Assembly: GCA_033063855.1 (NCBI GenBank)
Contig: CP093830.1
Span: forward strand, 6,448,854 to 6,512,853
Direction of reading: 5' to 3'
DNA length: 64,000 bases
From: Smittia aterrima
Lineage: Eukaryota > Arthropoda > Insecta > Diptera > Chironomidae
The notes below the pieces were generated by a model. It did no database searches and was not told the DNA's origin. It worked only from the letters and a program-made list of their open reading frames with translations. Numbering within the stretch: position 1 is the first letter of the stretch; each line of letters opens with the position of its first letter. The position numbers were made by a program, and so were the translations under genes. Of this stretch, positions 1-12,726 are shown piece by piece.

Positions 1-1001
1 AGTCCAGCGATCAACGAAGAGCCTGAGCTGATGAGCGATGGAATGTCAAGTCCACCAGGTCCAAAAAGATTCGTGATGACACCAGAAATTGCACCAACGA
101 GAGCTCCAACATCAGATCCCCCTTCGCCGCCACTCAAGCTTGCGATAAGACCTGCGATTCCACCGTTGCCTGACGGAGTTTCCAAATCATCGAATTCTTC
201 TTCACTTTCCTTTGAGTTCTCCTTGGAATTTTCAATTTGGTTGTCACTTGCATCGTTTTGTCTACGAAATCGATAAAAGCTTTCAACATCAATGTTGTAA
301 CCGGGTAGCCAGACAGGCATTTGAACATAGAGTGGAGGTAAACGAACTGTGTCGCGATTATAAATGTCGTTCATGTGATTGTTTGACGATGTAATCGTTG
401 GTGAAGCGGAAACTATTTGCGTTGTCTTCTTTTTCATTTCGATTTGCATGTTCTTCATTGTTTGCTTGATCGCTGCGTCGACTTTTTGTTGCATAACTTT
501 CAAATGATCCTTAACACTCTTTTTGACATCGTCCAACTTTTTCGGAAGTTTCTTTTTGTTTCCGGTGTGTTGAGTAGCAACTTTGTTCATAGCCTCGCGA
601 TATTCGCGAATGTTTTTAGATTTCGTCGCAAGAGCCATCGCGTGCAAGAGAATTTCGATTGCTTGTTTATCTCGCACCATTGTCGATTCGATTTCTTGAT
701 AACTCTTTCTAGCTCCATCTGGATCGGACCTTTCGAGACTTCTTTGGAGATCACTGATCAACTTCATCAAATTACTTTCCATTGCCATTTCAACTCTGGC
801 TGTTCCGAGTAATAATCCAAGTGGAGCTGCTTGCTTCAAACTTTCTTGTAAACTAAAAACTCCTTTTCGAACATTTGGCAAACTTTGAATGACTCTGATT
901 AAGTTCGTTATAGCTCGTAAATTCTTCACAACCGGACCACGAGTAGCCTCACAAGTAACTGCTCCAAGAACAAATAAAACTTTGAAAACCTTCCACAACA
1001 T
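1..1001 (-). CDS. Unrecognised secreted protein, C-terminus cut by window edge
   Basis: I do not recognise this gene. Reading leftwards from the ATG at 999-1001, the minus strand stays open for 333 codons to the window edge, with no intron needed. An earlier ATG at about 1015 closes after some 20 codons in another frame, so 1001 is preferred. The protein starts with a signal peptide (MLWKVFKVLFVLGAVTC, then EATRG). About 190 residues of charged, Ala/Lys/Gln-rich, probably helical sequence follow, then a Ser/Thr/Asn linker. Next come a Pro/Tyr patch (LPPLYVQMPVWLPGYN), a dibasic RFRR site near residue 248 and an acidic stretch. The visible end is glycine-rich and hydrophobic (GGIAGLIASLSGGEGG...VITNLFGPGGL). 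It is transcribed divergently from the 5345-11540 gene, another secreted protein with acidic and glycine-rich segments; shared ancestry is possible but not shown. Probably extracellular. Confidence 0.8.
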   Translation of the reverse strand, partial: MLWKVFKVLFVLGAVTCEATRGPVVKNLRAITNLIRVIQSLPNVRKGVFSLQESLKQAAPLGLLLGTARVEMAMESNLMKLISDLQRSLERSDPDGARKSYQEIESTMVRDKQAIEILLHAMALATKSKNIREYREAMNKVATQHTGNKKKLPKKLDDVKKSVKDHLKVMQQKVDAAIKQTMKNMQIEMKKKTTQIVSASPTITSSNNHMNDIYNRDTVRLPPLYVQMPVWLPGYNIDVESFYRFRRQNDASDNQIENSKENSKESEEEFDDLETPSGNGGIAGLIASLSGGEGGSDVGALVGAISGVITNLFGPGGLDIPSLISSGSSLIAG

Positions 1002-4000
1002 GTTTGATTATCATGGAACAACTGAAGAAGCTTTCACTGCAGTTCGTCGTTTTTATAATGCACCAAATTGCTACCTTTGGATTGCGTTTCATTGCAACGA
1101 TCAAATTGTTGATGATACAAATCAAACTTTCAACCAGAAAGTTATACTGTCGTCGAACGATCAGTGATACGGAACAATCTTCAAACTCTTTTTTTCTTTA
1201 AGACCAAATTTTAATTGAAACTTCAATGATTTGTAAACAGCGATCTCTGTTGTTCCAATTTGTTCCAACCGCACATGAGAAAAAAAAACCAACAATTTGT
1301 TATGCAAATGAAGGACGTGAAAGGCGATTTTTCTTGGAAACTTTTTCAATATTCATCAATCTTGATGAGCCACTGACTTGTCAGCTATTAAAATATTTCG
1401 TGATCCTGTGGTCTCATGTTTTATGATCTTCAATGATTTGTTCTCTTAGAAAAAAAAAATGTTTCGAGAGTCAATCATAAATCATCTTCAAGATTTAGAG
1501 CAAAAGGAAAAATTTGTTTGACAAGAGAAAAATGAATCAAAAATTTAATAAAAATGTTTGAAGAGTTAAAGTGTTTGCATGAGTCGTTTAACTGGCAAAC
1601 GACCTTCAATGGAATTTTAAAAGTTTGTAAACGAAGTCGATTTCTACGCAGAGAGTGAAAGAGAATTGGCGAGAGAAGTCAACTCTGACGACCTTGACGC
1701 CGGCAGGCTTTGCGATAAGTTTTATTCATTCCTGATCCATCTTGATCGGATTCTTGTTGAGAATTTTGTTTTGACGACTTCCAATTCTTAAGTCAATTCA
1801 ATCATTTAGTCACGAATGTTTGCTGATCAAACCACGCGAAGCTTCGATCAATCATTTGCTTACAAAGTGCGATCACTTGCCGATGAGCCACTCAAAATAA
1901 AACAATCTTTTGAAACGCTTCAAAGTAAAGCAAACAAGAGAAAATGCAAATCTTTAAAAGTTTCATTTGCATTAAGAGCTCTTGTGAAACATCGACGGAA
2001 GATTCAAAAGAGTGGCGAGTCGATTAGTTAAGGTTCACACACCTCGACCTTCGAACTAATTTTAACAGTTGATTGAGCATCTTATTACGCGGAATCATCT
2101 TGGACATCATTAGATGATCAAGCTCAAGAAGCTTTCGAAGGAAAAACATTTTGAAATTCTGGTAATTTTGTTTACCTTTAAATTACAAATTAATTGTTGA
2201 CCTTAGACTTCTCCTTGAACTTGTTCGCTAATCCAAGCCGGCGCTAACAGAATATGTTACGCAACACATGACATCAAATCGCTCAAGATTGCTTCAGAAT
2301 CGATCGACCTGTTGATTTGGAAAAGTTGATTCAGACAAGTTCAGCCTTCACTTTGCTTCATACAAAGTTCTGCAGTCGCACATGAATTAGTTTAATAACG
2401 CGATCGCTAATTATTAACAATGAGTGATAATTAGTTGTTTGAGTAATCAGCTAATGCATTCACAAATCAAAAATTCTAATCCATTTAATTGCGGAAACCT
2501 ATGAACTCGCTAGAGAAAAAAAATAGTTTGGCTTTGTATGCAAGAATAAAATTTGCTTCAACGCCTCCATAACAAACGAGTTTGTTATCTGGGTCTTTAC
2601 GACTTCTGACAAATCATTGGAATCTGTTCAGGAAAAATAAAATCAAGATACAATTGCCTCGCAGCTTCGATAAAAACTTGATCAATAAAAATGAAAAGTC
2701 ACCTCCTTGTCATCTTCATTGAACTTTAATAATGATCTTGGGGAGCAGCTTCTTGTCTAGTGACGAAGCTTCTATAAAAGGATCAAGGCAATCATCCCTC
2801 GGACTCTGAACTTTATAATATTTGCGTAGATTAACATGACAGACGGCAGCTCTTAGTCTTGTCAAACGAGAATCTAGTTTTTAGACTTTTTATGCAAATC
2901 CAAAACTCGATAAGAAATATTTTTAAAGTATTATCGAATTAAAGAGAGAGAAGATTAAACCGAGAGAGTCTGCCCCTCTCAATCAACGCACACATCATCG
3001 CGAAAGCTCCTTTCAGCTTCAGACAACAAAAGCTCAGCGTGAAAATCGAGTAATAAACAACACAAACAAAGCTCTCTGGGCGAGACAATCTCAGCTAAGC
3101 GGCGTGCGAAAAGTCTTTCCGTCGGTTTCGTTTTCATTTCAGTTAAACACAAAACCAGGTGCAGACAAGAAGTTGTTTTCGTCTCTCTCCCGTTTCGTTT
3201 CTTAGTGAAACCAGCTTCGCTTTTCATTTCGTTTAAGTTTGCATGATCAGTGAATCAGTGAACGCAGAAGGCGACAGATCGAATGAAAACCGCTGGAAAA
3301 TTGCTTAAGGTGCTAGAAAGCAAGCAAAAAAGAATCTGAATAAATTCGTTCGAGTGTTTAAGGTGATTTAGAGATTTGAGATAGAAAAATAAATCAAGCA
3401 CGATCTGCTAACAAAGTGGAAATAATTAAGTGATTTTGATATTTTCTTCTAGTTTCCTGAAGAAAAAAACGAAAAAAAAATTAAATTTTCTGAAAAGTTG
3501 AAAATTTCGAAAGAAGTGAAACGGATTTTGAATTTGGATACAACGAGCGCAATTACAACTATTTTATTACTTTTGGTGAGCATTTTCGTATTAACTTCAC
3601 GAGTGGAACTGGAAAAAGAGAGAACAGCAACAACAATTATTATGCAACTGAAGTCGAGAGTGACTACAGATGGAAGTTTAATGACGCAAAATATTCGCAA
3701 AGACTTGAAGTTAAACGTGACATTTTTGAACAATTTTTTCTTCTCTCGTAATCTATACAAGTGACTTTCGTTTGTACGCTGAAAGTTCGAGTATCACTGG
3801 CGAGTTATGTCAACTAATTTTTCGGCAGATCGTCTTACGTTAAGTTTGATCGAGCAGATGAAGATCAACGACTTCAAAGACAATCATTTTCGTTTCTTCA
3901 ACGACCACGGTCAGCTCCGAGGTAGACATTGTCTTCTAATGTGATTACAAAAGTAATTATTACCTCACAATTATTTACGCAATCTCTCGTTTTTCCAAAG

Positions 4001-5344
4001 ATTTGCAATTATCGTCTCGAAATTTGTTTTACCCAGCGACGCAGACACCGCTCGAGATGATCAATTAATGTTTTCACAATTTTTGGGTTAAGGTTGGATT
4101 GGCGAATGCCAATTTTCGCCGGTGTTAATGACTTGAGACCTCAGAGATCATAATTAAGTCCAATGCAGTTCCCAACTCTTCCGCTCAGCGTTAGAGTCAT
4201 TCAGCGCAAAGTTCATTCGATGATTGCATATTACTCTCATAAGTTCAAACCTCAAGCTTCATTAGAAGCAAATTGGAATGTTCCATTCGCACTTCCTTCT
4301 TAAACTGCGAAACGAAACAAAAGAAATCCGATCGTTTGCTTAAGTCGAGTCAGAAGGAGAAAAAAATGTGTTACAGTTTCAAGAAAAGTAAAATTAAATT
4401 ATTGCACACTATTAAGAGCAAAAACTGGATTTGCCCCAAGTAATTGACAAGGTGGTCGAGTTTTTATTTTTAAGTTTGCAATCTCTTTTGCAACAACCAA
4501 ACACTTATCAGTTCATTGACTAATTTAGAAGTCTGATTATCATTTTATTAAAATGAAGATCGAATGATAATTAAATTATGTAAAGTTAGAAATTACGTTC
4601 AATGTCGTTAACCACTGGAAAAGCTGAAATTCACGAGCATCGATTACAAATCAGCTCGTGATTCAACACTTGAGGTTGATAAATAAATATTTACTAGAGT
4701 CAAGTTTGAGACAGGTTTTTCTGTTCGTTGAGCTTCTTGACTCTCTCAGAATCTTGTGTGCCTCGAACTACTTTGGTAGCGTCTCGTCATATTTGCTGAC
4801 GTCTTTCAAATTCCAGTCAGATTTTTTCCTGTCACTAAACTCGGTAAACTCTGACTGCAAACTTCTCAAGTTGAGCGCCTTGTAAACACAATCGAGTGAC
4901 AATGATAAATTTGCGGGGAAAAACGATCGAAAAAAAAAGAATTCCCCGAAGCATCGAGCGTGGTTCGGCCTTGAGACAGTTGAGGCAGTTAAAATAAAAA
5001 TCTCGGGTGATAAAAAAATTAATCCAGTTTTACACAAGGTCACATTACTTCCAGTCCTTTCGATCGTGTGACGTCAATTGAAAGTGAAAGGTGAACAAAC
5101 GATAGCAAGTCCGCTTCAATTAAGAACGCGGAGAGAACTAAAAGATATTTTTCAATATTCATGCCTTTCGTAAACTAATCGAAGTTGCAACTCACGGTTT
5201 TTCCAGTGCACCACTAACCAACCAACCAACCACAAAGAAACCTCATTTAAATCCCACTCGATCACCCAATTAATCATTCATGTCGTTTCTTATATCGTTG
5301 CAGCATTTAATATTTAATAGTTTAATTAATTACAAAACTGAAAC
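1002..5344. other. Intergenic region between two divergent secreted-protein genes
   Basis: There is no convincing coding sequence in these 4.3 kb. The short open frames at 2979-3227, 3449-3764 and 4658-5043 lack a sensible start, family resemblance or splice structure. A good TATA box lies at 2773-2780. Non-coding 5' exons of the plus-strand gene at 5345 may lie here, but I cannot define them. A short ACCA tandem repeat sits near 5216-5232. Confidence 0.6.
2773..2780 (+). promoter_or_regulatory. TATA box (TATAAAAG), candidate promoter
   Basis: The sequence is TATAAAAG, followed about 30 bp later by a C/T/G-rich stretch (CTCGGACTCTG) where a start could lie. The nearest plus-strand coding start is 5345, so it would need a non-coding first exon spliced over about 2.5 kb. 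Strand and target are inferred. Confidence 0.35.
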
Positions 5345-8300
5345 ATGAAGCTCATTGTGGCGGTAATAGGAATGATGTTCTGTATGGCGTTCGCTGTACC
5401 AGTGCCAGAACCTGAGGAGGAGTCAATAGATTTAGTCAAAGTGCCACTGAGTGGCAATAAGGTGAGTCTTGAGAATTTGCAAATTTTATTAGCGACGAAT
5501 AATTTTCCTTTCGGCAACAAAAATATTATGCAATGTTGTCACCACGCATTGTTATGAATAATTAACATCCCTTGAAAGCTCATGCGTCTATTGTCTTCTT
5601 CCTAGCCGGTTAAATAAGACTCGGATTATTTATTCAGCGTTGACGGTCAACAAAACAAATTTTTCGGTTTTCTCTCTCTGTAGTCTCTATCAACCTGTCA
5701 CTCTAATTGGTTTGCATAAGACAAATGGGACTTAACGCTCTCGCACAATGTTTTCTCAACCACAAGGAGTCAACAGAAAAAAAATTTGTGTCTACTGTTT
5801 CCGACTTTGAATAAATATTTGAGTTCGGCTTCATTGCACTTTTGTCGTGCGATCGACGGAAAGCGAACGCGAGCGAAAGAATTTAATTTTACGGCTATTT
5901 GTGATGAAGTGAACTGCAGCACAGCATAGAGCGAGCGAGCGAGAGAGAGAAAGCATTTGTAGACTTGAAATGAAAAAAAAAGAAAACATGAGACAAGCGC
6001 GGTTTAATACTTTCACTTATGCAATAGTATGTTGAGCGCTTATGGTTTTTGTTTCCGCTCGTTTCTGCACTTCGTGCCCGCTCATTTCGAGCTTGTGCGG
6101 CAAACAATCGACGTGACTAATGCGGTGGGAAAAGCCTTTCAACAACAAAACTTTTAAGCTCATGACCGATTAGAGTTTCACGTTCATTTCTTTCGTTTTG
6201 AAATTGCTTACGGCATAAAGATGACTCGCTTTTTATTTACGGATTAAACAAAGTGTTAAATTGTGATGTCTTTGTTTATACTTGATCACGTAGAACTCTC
6301 AAATGCTTGTTAACTGACCGATTTCACTTTCAATGATTCGATCAAATTGTCGCCAGACAACGCTTAATCGAAATCGCTTTTAGTCAAATTATTTACAATG
6401 ACCTTCCCTCAGCGCGCCTTGCTTCAGTTTTAAATTTTTAACGTTTCCAATTGCATCAACATTGAACAAAATAAAACTAGTTTACGAGAAGTTGTGTAAC
6501 ATATGGAAGCAAACAGCATTTCTTGTCGGATTATTAAGTCAGAGTCATTAATTTAAAGAAAGTGACCTACAAACACATCAGAGATTAACAATCACTGCAT
6601 TTTGAGATCAGATTTTTCTCCGAGTTATCTTCTTCATGTCTCGCGGATGCGTGCGAAAGAAATCATTCTTATGTAACTCAATCATTTGCATGATTAATGG
6701 AAACTTCTCGTCACGTGTCGTGTGCCTGAATAAATTCGAACGGCGTCTCGTTAACTTAACGATCCATGGATCTCAACCGTCTCTAGGCTAGATCTCTTGT
6801 TCATGATGAGACTGAATTAATTTTAAAGTTTTCAATGAAACTCGTTCTTTCTCAACATGCAAATTATTCATTAACAAATTCTTCCTAAACATTCTCCTCT
6901 ACAATAACGAAATGTTTTTATTTCAACTCTCAAAGGCAAACAACGAATATTCCCATGAAATTAATTTTATCGAAGCAAGCAGCGTCTTCGCACATAAAGC
7001 GAATAATTATTTCAAAATAAAACAGATAAATTGCAACTTAATAACAGAAATTATCCGCGAGAGGTTCAAGGTTTCAATAGGTCCGAGGTGCACTCATCAA
7101 ATAGCGGAGATTTTGAAATCATTTAATGTGATGCTAGGGCCTGTTCATTAATCACGAAGTGCTCTTAATGAGAGCTCAAGAGAAGTGAGCAATGAAATCT
7201 CCACGTAATTTATTGGCTACGAAATATTCGAGCTGTCCCTTTAACATTTGATTTGTTTCTGTAATAAACGATATTCCGTGTGGCTAACAGACGTTGCTGA
7301 CTTGAAGTTGCAACAAAATTCGCTTTGTAAAACTTCTAAATGCATGTCAATGCCGTCAAGCCTAATCTCAACATTCGCAACTAAATGAGTGATATCTCTA
7401 TTTTCAGGAATTAGATATTTTAACACTTGCCGAGTCTGATGGCTCGATAAACGATCGTAATAAAAGAACAATCGGAATTCTGCGGGAGCTCTTCCCACAG
7501 CTGTCCAAAGTGAGTATAAGAAACTAAAACTACCTCCCATCAGTGAATTAGCTTGTTAAGTGCTTGAATTAATGAAACTTCGCAGAATCATTGGCTATTG
7601 TTACGTCATCGAATAAAATAATTTCTCACTTGTTCAAAATTCATTAAATTAACTGCGTTTGTTCAAATGAAACCCGAAAGTGTCCAGTGATTGATTAATC
7701 ATTCTGACCTTTCGATCATCGTAATTGGCAGATGCTTTCGAATCATTGTCCTTTTGTAAATAGTGAAAGAAACCTCGTCGGCACTTTGACCCTTTACACA
7801 ACTTTTTAATCGAGAAAAAGTGAAATGTAATTGTTAACGACCTTACCCTGCAAGTACAAGCAAGAAAAAAGCGGTCGCAGATTTTTTATTTAATGAACCA
7901 ATTTGCAGTAAAAAAAAGCTTTGATCTTTTAGACTCGATAAAGATAATTGCAATTTTTTTGTAAATAAGATTTATGATTCGAGAGTGAACAAACAATTTA
8001 AGGACAGTCGTCAAATTCTTTTGTTAGTGAGGTTTGATTATCAATGAAAACAAGCGCGAGCTTGGTCAGTTATCTCAAGTACAATCTTTGATCATATTAG
8101 CGACACTACTCTCAATGTCCGTTTTCTGTTAAACAAACTTGCCTTCAATCGCCTTTTTTTTGCGATTAACAAAACAAGATTCGGCTTAAAGCTTAGAGCA
8201 GCCTTTAATGGTTTCTCGACAAATTGAAATATTTTTTTTGTTCTGGACTCCAGCAGTGAATTTCCTATTCGATTAGTTTGAAATTCCTAAGAGACAAAAA

Positions 8301-11300
8301 GCGAAACGATTCGAATCGATTCGCAAAACTGAAAACTTTAAACAAATCATTTCCCCAAAGCTTTTACTATCAATTTAGATTCAAATGGAAGCGATTACAA
8401 TAACAAAAGCAATAACAAGAGTCGTTTCGCGTGTCGCTAAAGAGTTTCGTATGTAAAGCCGCGCCGATAAAACTTTATGACCTACTTTTGCAATGCTTTT
8501 GCTTATTAACGATTCAATGCAGTTGCTTTAGAGTTTTTATATCTCAACAATTTGCTACGGTCCAAGTAAATTGCGGATTAGCAAAATTTTGAAACTTCAG
8601 AGTAAAATCTTTTTTAATAAATCACAAAGTGAAAGTGATTTATGAGCAAGAGACACTCAACTTAGCGTCGTAAGACTTGTAATTTCATTTAAAATCAACA
8701 ACGCACAAATTTACATCTGGTGATCTCTTCAATTTGAATGCGAAACCTGCTGAAGATTGAAACCGACTACAACAAAAGAAATTTTCGATTACAAGCTTTT
8801 TTTGTTTGCGAGTGAACTAACAAACTTTAAGAAGAAACCAAATAACAAATCCAATCATCTGTAAATAGCTGGTGGAACAGAAACTTCAGATGCTTATTCA
8901 GTTCGCCATTCGAACGTTTGGGCCAATTCTGTTACGTGGAGGCTTAGGAGGCGGCGGCGGAATGTCAACTACAAACACAGCTTCAAGGAATGACGCTGAT
9001 GACTTCGACGATTTCGATGATGACGATAACGAGGTTGATGATAAGGACAAGAGCAAAGTCAGCATTTCTCTTCCAACTTTCGCCCCAGACGCTCCAGAAC
9101 CTTCTTCAACCAAAGCAGTCGTTGCACTGGGAGATAATGACGACGATAACGAAACTCTTGGCTCGCCAGCTCGTCTTGATCTCTTCGATTCGTTTGACGA
9201 TGACAATTCCTCGTCGACTAAAGCATCGGTACGCTAGAGTCCTCTTTGTCTCTTCTTCTCGAACTTACATGACCACAGCGAGCGTGGCATGGAACTTCCT
9301 TTCGAGTGATTAACTACGAAAATCTTCCGTCTCACTTTGTGCTAATAATATTTTCGCAATCTTTAATTTTGTGTTTCATTTAACAGAATAGTTTTTCCTG
9401 AATACATTGAAAAACTATTTGAACGTTTCATCCCGAAACGTTTGTCGTCTGAAAATTTCTTTCTCCTTCTTCTATTATTCGACATTTCATAAATTCCGTC
9501 GCTTTGGTTGTTGGATCATAACTTGTGCTTGCGTAAATCGAACGAAAGCCTTCAAATTCTCATCATTAGCGTTACTCAAATGATTGACGTTGCCAATCAT
9601 CCATCAATCATAGTTCTCTTCCTGACTTTCTAGTATTTAAATATTCACTTAGTAATAATTTCTTCAATTTCATCTGTTAGCTCATTAGGATTAAGTTTAA
9701 CTCATAAATAACTTCACACTGATCATTTTCTTATTTGCACACTCTTTTCATCATTTTTTGTTTGTTCTGCCTATCTCTTATCCCTAAATCACAAAAATTC
9801 TGGACTTAACTCTGATGAACGGACAAAAACAAACAAACGAATGAAGTTGCGAGCTGTTGAAGACGAGAATGTGTTAGAGCCAAGCGGCGCTGGTTCCGAT
9901 GCGATTTCCGAATTTATTCGCACAGCCCGTGAAACTACTAATCTTAACAGTAACGAGAATAACAAAGTAACAGCCGAAGAAACACCGAAAGCAGCAGAAA
10001 AGACTCAAGATCAACAAGCGGCACCTTCTGAAAACTCGTCGGCAGCAACTGATGAACTGACACTTGACAGCCTCGAGGATGAAGAGAATCGCGGCAAGAG
10101 GTTTGTGTTTATGATTGATGAAAGGAATGTTGTCTGACCTAATTAATTATGAATCCAAATAGATTCCTTGACTTGGGCGGATCTTCAGGAAGTGGACAAG
10201 CAAGCGGAGGTGGATCAGGAAATTTCTTATTTGACATCATCAGAGTGAGTAAAACTGAAATCAAATGTCAATCAAAATTAAGTCAGATCAAGAACCAGAA
10301 ATCAATCAAAAGTCGTGAGAAGAAACGAAAATGGGTTGGGTCTAGTTAGAAGCTCATAACAAATTTATTTTATTTGTTTCCAAACTAATTTTCATGAATC
10401 GACGACCAGCACTGACACAATTAATTCCTTCTCGAGTTGGGGGCTCTCTAAAACTTTCCTTCTACCCATTTCTGCTGATTTCATTTTCGACTCTTTAAGA
10501 ATTAAGCTTTTAAAATATTCCAAAATATTGAAATCCATCCCGAAATCCTCCAATTAATTCAGAGCACAGCAGATCGAGTTGCACGCGGTGCCGGAAGTGC
10601 ATTTCGCGTTATTGCTGGCACAGAATCGATCGATTCAGCCATCAAAAATTTCAATTCCGATGTACAATCCAATGACGATGATCAGCTTAAAGCCGATTCT
10701 AGTGAGACACGCTCAGCACGCAGTGGAGATTTGAGTTTGGTAAAGATTTTGTTTGTGAAACTTTTAGCTTTCTTCTCTATCGCGGGCAAGACCTTCCTTC
10801 TCTATCTGCTTTTATTGCGGTTGATTTACCGATTGCATGCGAACTATCGCTCAAACGCGCTTAAAATTGAAAGTCTTTGCATCATCTTTCATTGCACAAT
10901 CTCTTTTGCCTTCTTCAATTTAAATACAAAAACATTTTTTTTTACTTTTGGTAAAGAGAAGTAAGCTTGAGCACTTTTAATGCGATGAGCACATCAGCCA
11001 ATTGTCACAGTTACTTTATTTGGTAACATTATTTTTTTCGACGATTGAAGAGCAAGAGAAGAGCTTCAACGGCCAGTCGCACGCAATAAAAACAATTATA
11101 GACTGGAGTTGAGTAATGTAATCTAAGATTTGCACTGTAGTTAGTCTCCTTTGTGAGTTAGTTTTAATGGCAACGCTCTACGAATTCTGAAATCATCGGG
11201 CAACGTCTGAGAAAATCATGAAATTGATGATTTCAATTTCGATTACAGCTCGTCAGTGGAAGCAGCGGAACAGAGCAAACAGATGAACACTCGAATGGAG

Positions 11301-11540
11301 CTGACACTGACGTTGGCAAAGGTGATGGATATACAGAAGGAATTCCCGGACCTGTAACGAGACTCTTCGTTCTTGCCAACCGTGGTCTTTCAAATCTAAT
11401 TCAAGATTTGATTCTGGTGAGTTAAAAGCTTTTGAAAGCTTTCGAAAAGCTCATCAATTGATTTCTTCTTTCAGAGAATTGCTCAAACAAGCGAACGCGT
11501 CGTAAACTTCAAGGCACGACTCATCACCTCACTCATCTAA
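5345..11540 (+). CDS. Unrecognised secreted protein with acidic linker, 8 exons, 441 aa
   Basis: I assembled eight coding exons: 5345-5461, 7408-7509, 8869-9228, 9847-10100, 10163-10244, 10563-10739, 11249-11416 and 11475-11540. All phases agree and the open frame is 442 codons including TAA. The protein starts with a signal peptide (MKLIVAVIGMMFCMAFAVPVP). A dibasic site (DRNKRTIG) precedes an amphipathic block (GILRELFPQLSK, then LVEQKLQMLIQFAIRTFGPI) and a glycine run. A long Asp-rich and Ser/Thr-rich disordered region follows, then a second dibasic site (NRGKRF) and a Gly/Ser linker. The C-terminal helical block (GPVTRLFVLANRGLSNLIQD to NFKARLITSLI) looks like the conserved core. The exon 4 acceptor (9845-9846) looks weak, but no AG occurs between the branch-like CTTAAC at about 9805 and it, and the frame requires it. 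I see no enzyme motif; the function is unknown, probably extracellular, and the KR sites may be processed. Confidence 0.78.
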
Positions 11541-12726
11541 GCTCCACAACATCCTTATCACCTGGAATGCTCATTATCCTTGATTTATTTTCTGGATTCT
11601 CATCACAACTCTTCATTATTCATCAGAACACTTTCTTTCCTACAATATTAAAATGCACATCGGCCGCTTCAAGTATCGAGTAGATTTAAAAACCTTTTTT
11701 TTACTTTTTGTGTCTTACCTCCTGCTCAATAATAAATGACTGTGGTGTTTTTATGTATAGAAAGGTCGCGGAGTGAAACTTATTGAAGTCTTCACTTTAC
11801 GACAATCATGAAATAGCTTAAATTATAAAGATTTTTTGACGCCGTAACTACTTTCTGTCAGAGATTCTCATGAGATGAATGGTCTTTTAGCAGTTTCTTT
11901 TCTTTTTGTATTTAATTCAAGCTCATAAATTAACGAAGATGAATTGCAGCTTGCGAAGCTCTCAGATGAAAGGAGACATGTAAATTCGAAATGTAAATTT
12001 GTTGTCGTAATCATCGCGCAATATTTTCTTTTAATCTTCGCAAGCGAATATAAGTTTTGTAAATAAATAATTCGAAGTAACCTCGGGAATCCCCTGGAGG
12101 TTTAAAACTTTTTGTAGGTCGAAGTGAAATTTCTTTAAACGCCTTTCTCGATAATTCGGTAATCAGTGTTTCTAAATTTAGTGTTGCGCAAAGTCTCCCA
12201 CTGTTTACAATCGACGAGACTCCTAAAATATATTTATTTGCTCAACACCTTGTGATTCACGTTTGTCGATGACATGAGAAACTTTTGAGAAACACTGCGG
12301 TAAATGAAAGCTTTTAAAAAATATTTCAAACGATTCAAGGGAAAAGAAAGGAAACAACAAAAAAATTCCTTTTTGATTGTAAATGAAAAACTTTTTTTAT
12401 GGATAAGATCTTTTGAGGAAATAAAAATATGAACATTTTAGAATTTAGAAAAGCAAAATATTTTTTTTATTCACTCGTCCAAAGCTGTTGAGATCCTGGT
12501 TTCGCGATGTGTTACAATTAAACGATTGTTTCTAAAGTCGGATGACTAGAAAATTTGAGTAAATTTGGATTAAATCACAAAGAGATGTTTGGTGATCATA
12601 CTCTCTCAATAATTTCGGTGAGCTCGTATCTCTCGATTTTCGTTGCCGGTTGATAACAACTGAAATATTATCAGACTAGCTTGTGACTTTTAAGTGAGCG
12701 GAATTGAATTGAACTGGTGCTTGAGA
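11541..12726. other. 3' UTR and intergenic spacer
   Basis: This holds the 3' UTR of the preceding gene (AATAAA-like signals near 11730) and then AT-rich spacer up to the mARC start. I see no open frame with coding character and no repeat. Confidence 0.6.

Noticed and set aside
417..812. 131-codon plus-strand open frame
   Set aside because: It is antisense to the minus-strand secreted-protein gene, which has a signal peptide and an unbroken frame to the window edge; this frame is its shadow.
3449..3764. Overlapping frames on both strands, one with a hydrophobic segment
   Set aside because: No ATG in good context, low-complexity composition, no family resemblance, and lies in the intergenic/5' region of the next gene.
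8898..9206. 102-codon Ser-rich minus-strand frame
   Set aside because: Mirror of the Asp-rich exon 3 of the plus-strand secreted-protein gene, whose splice phases all agree.
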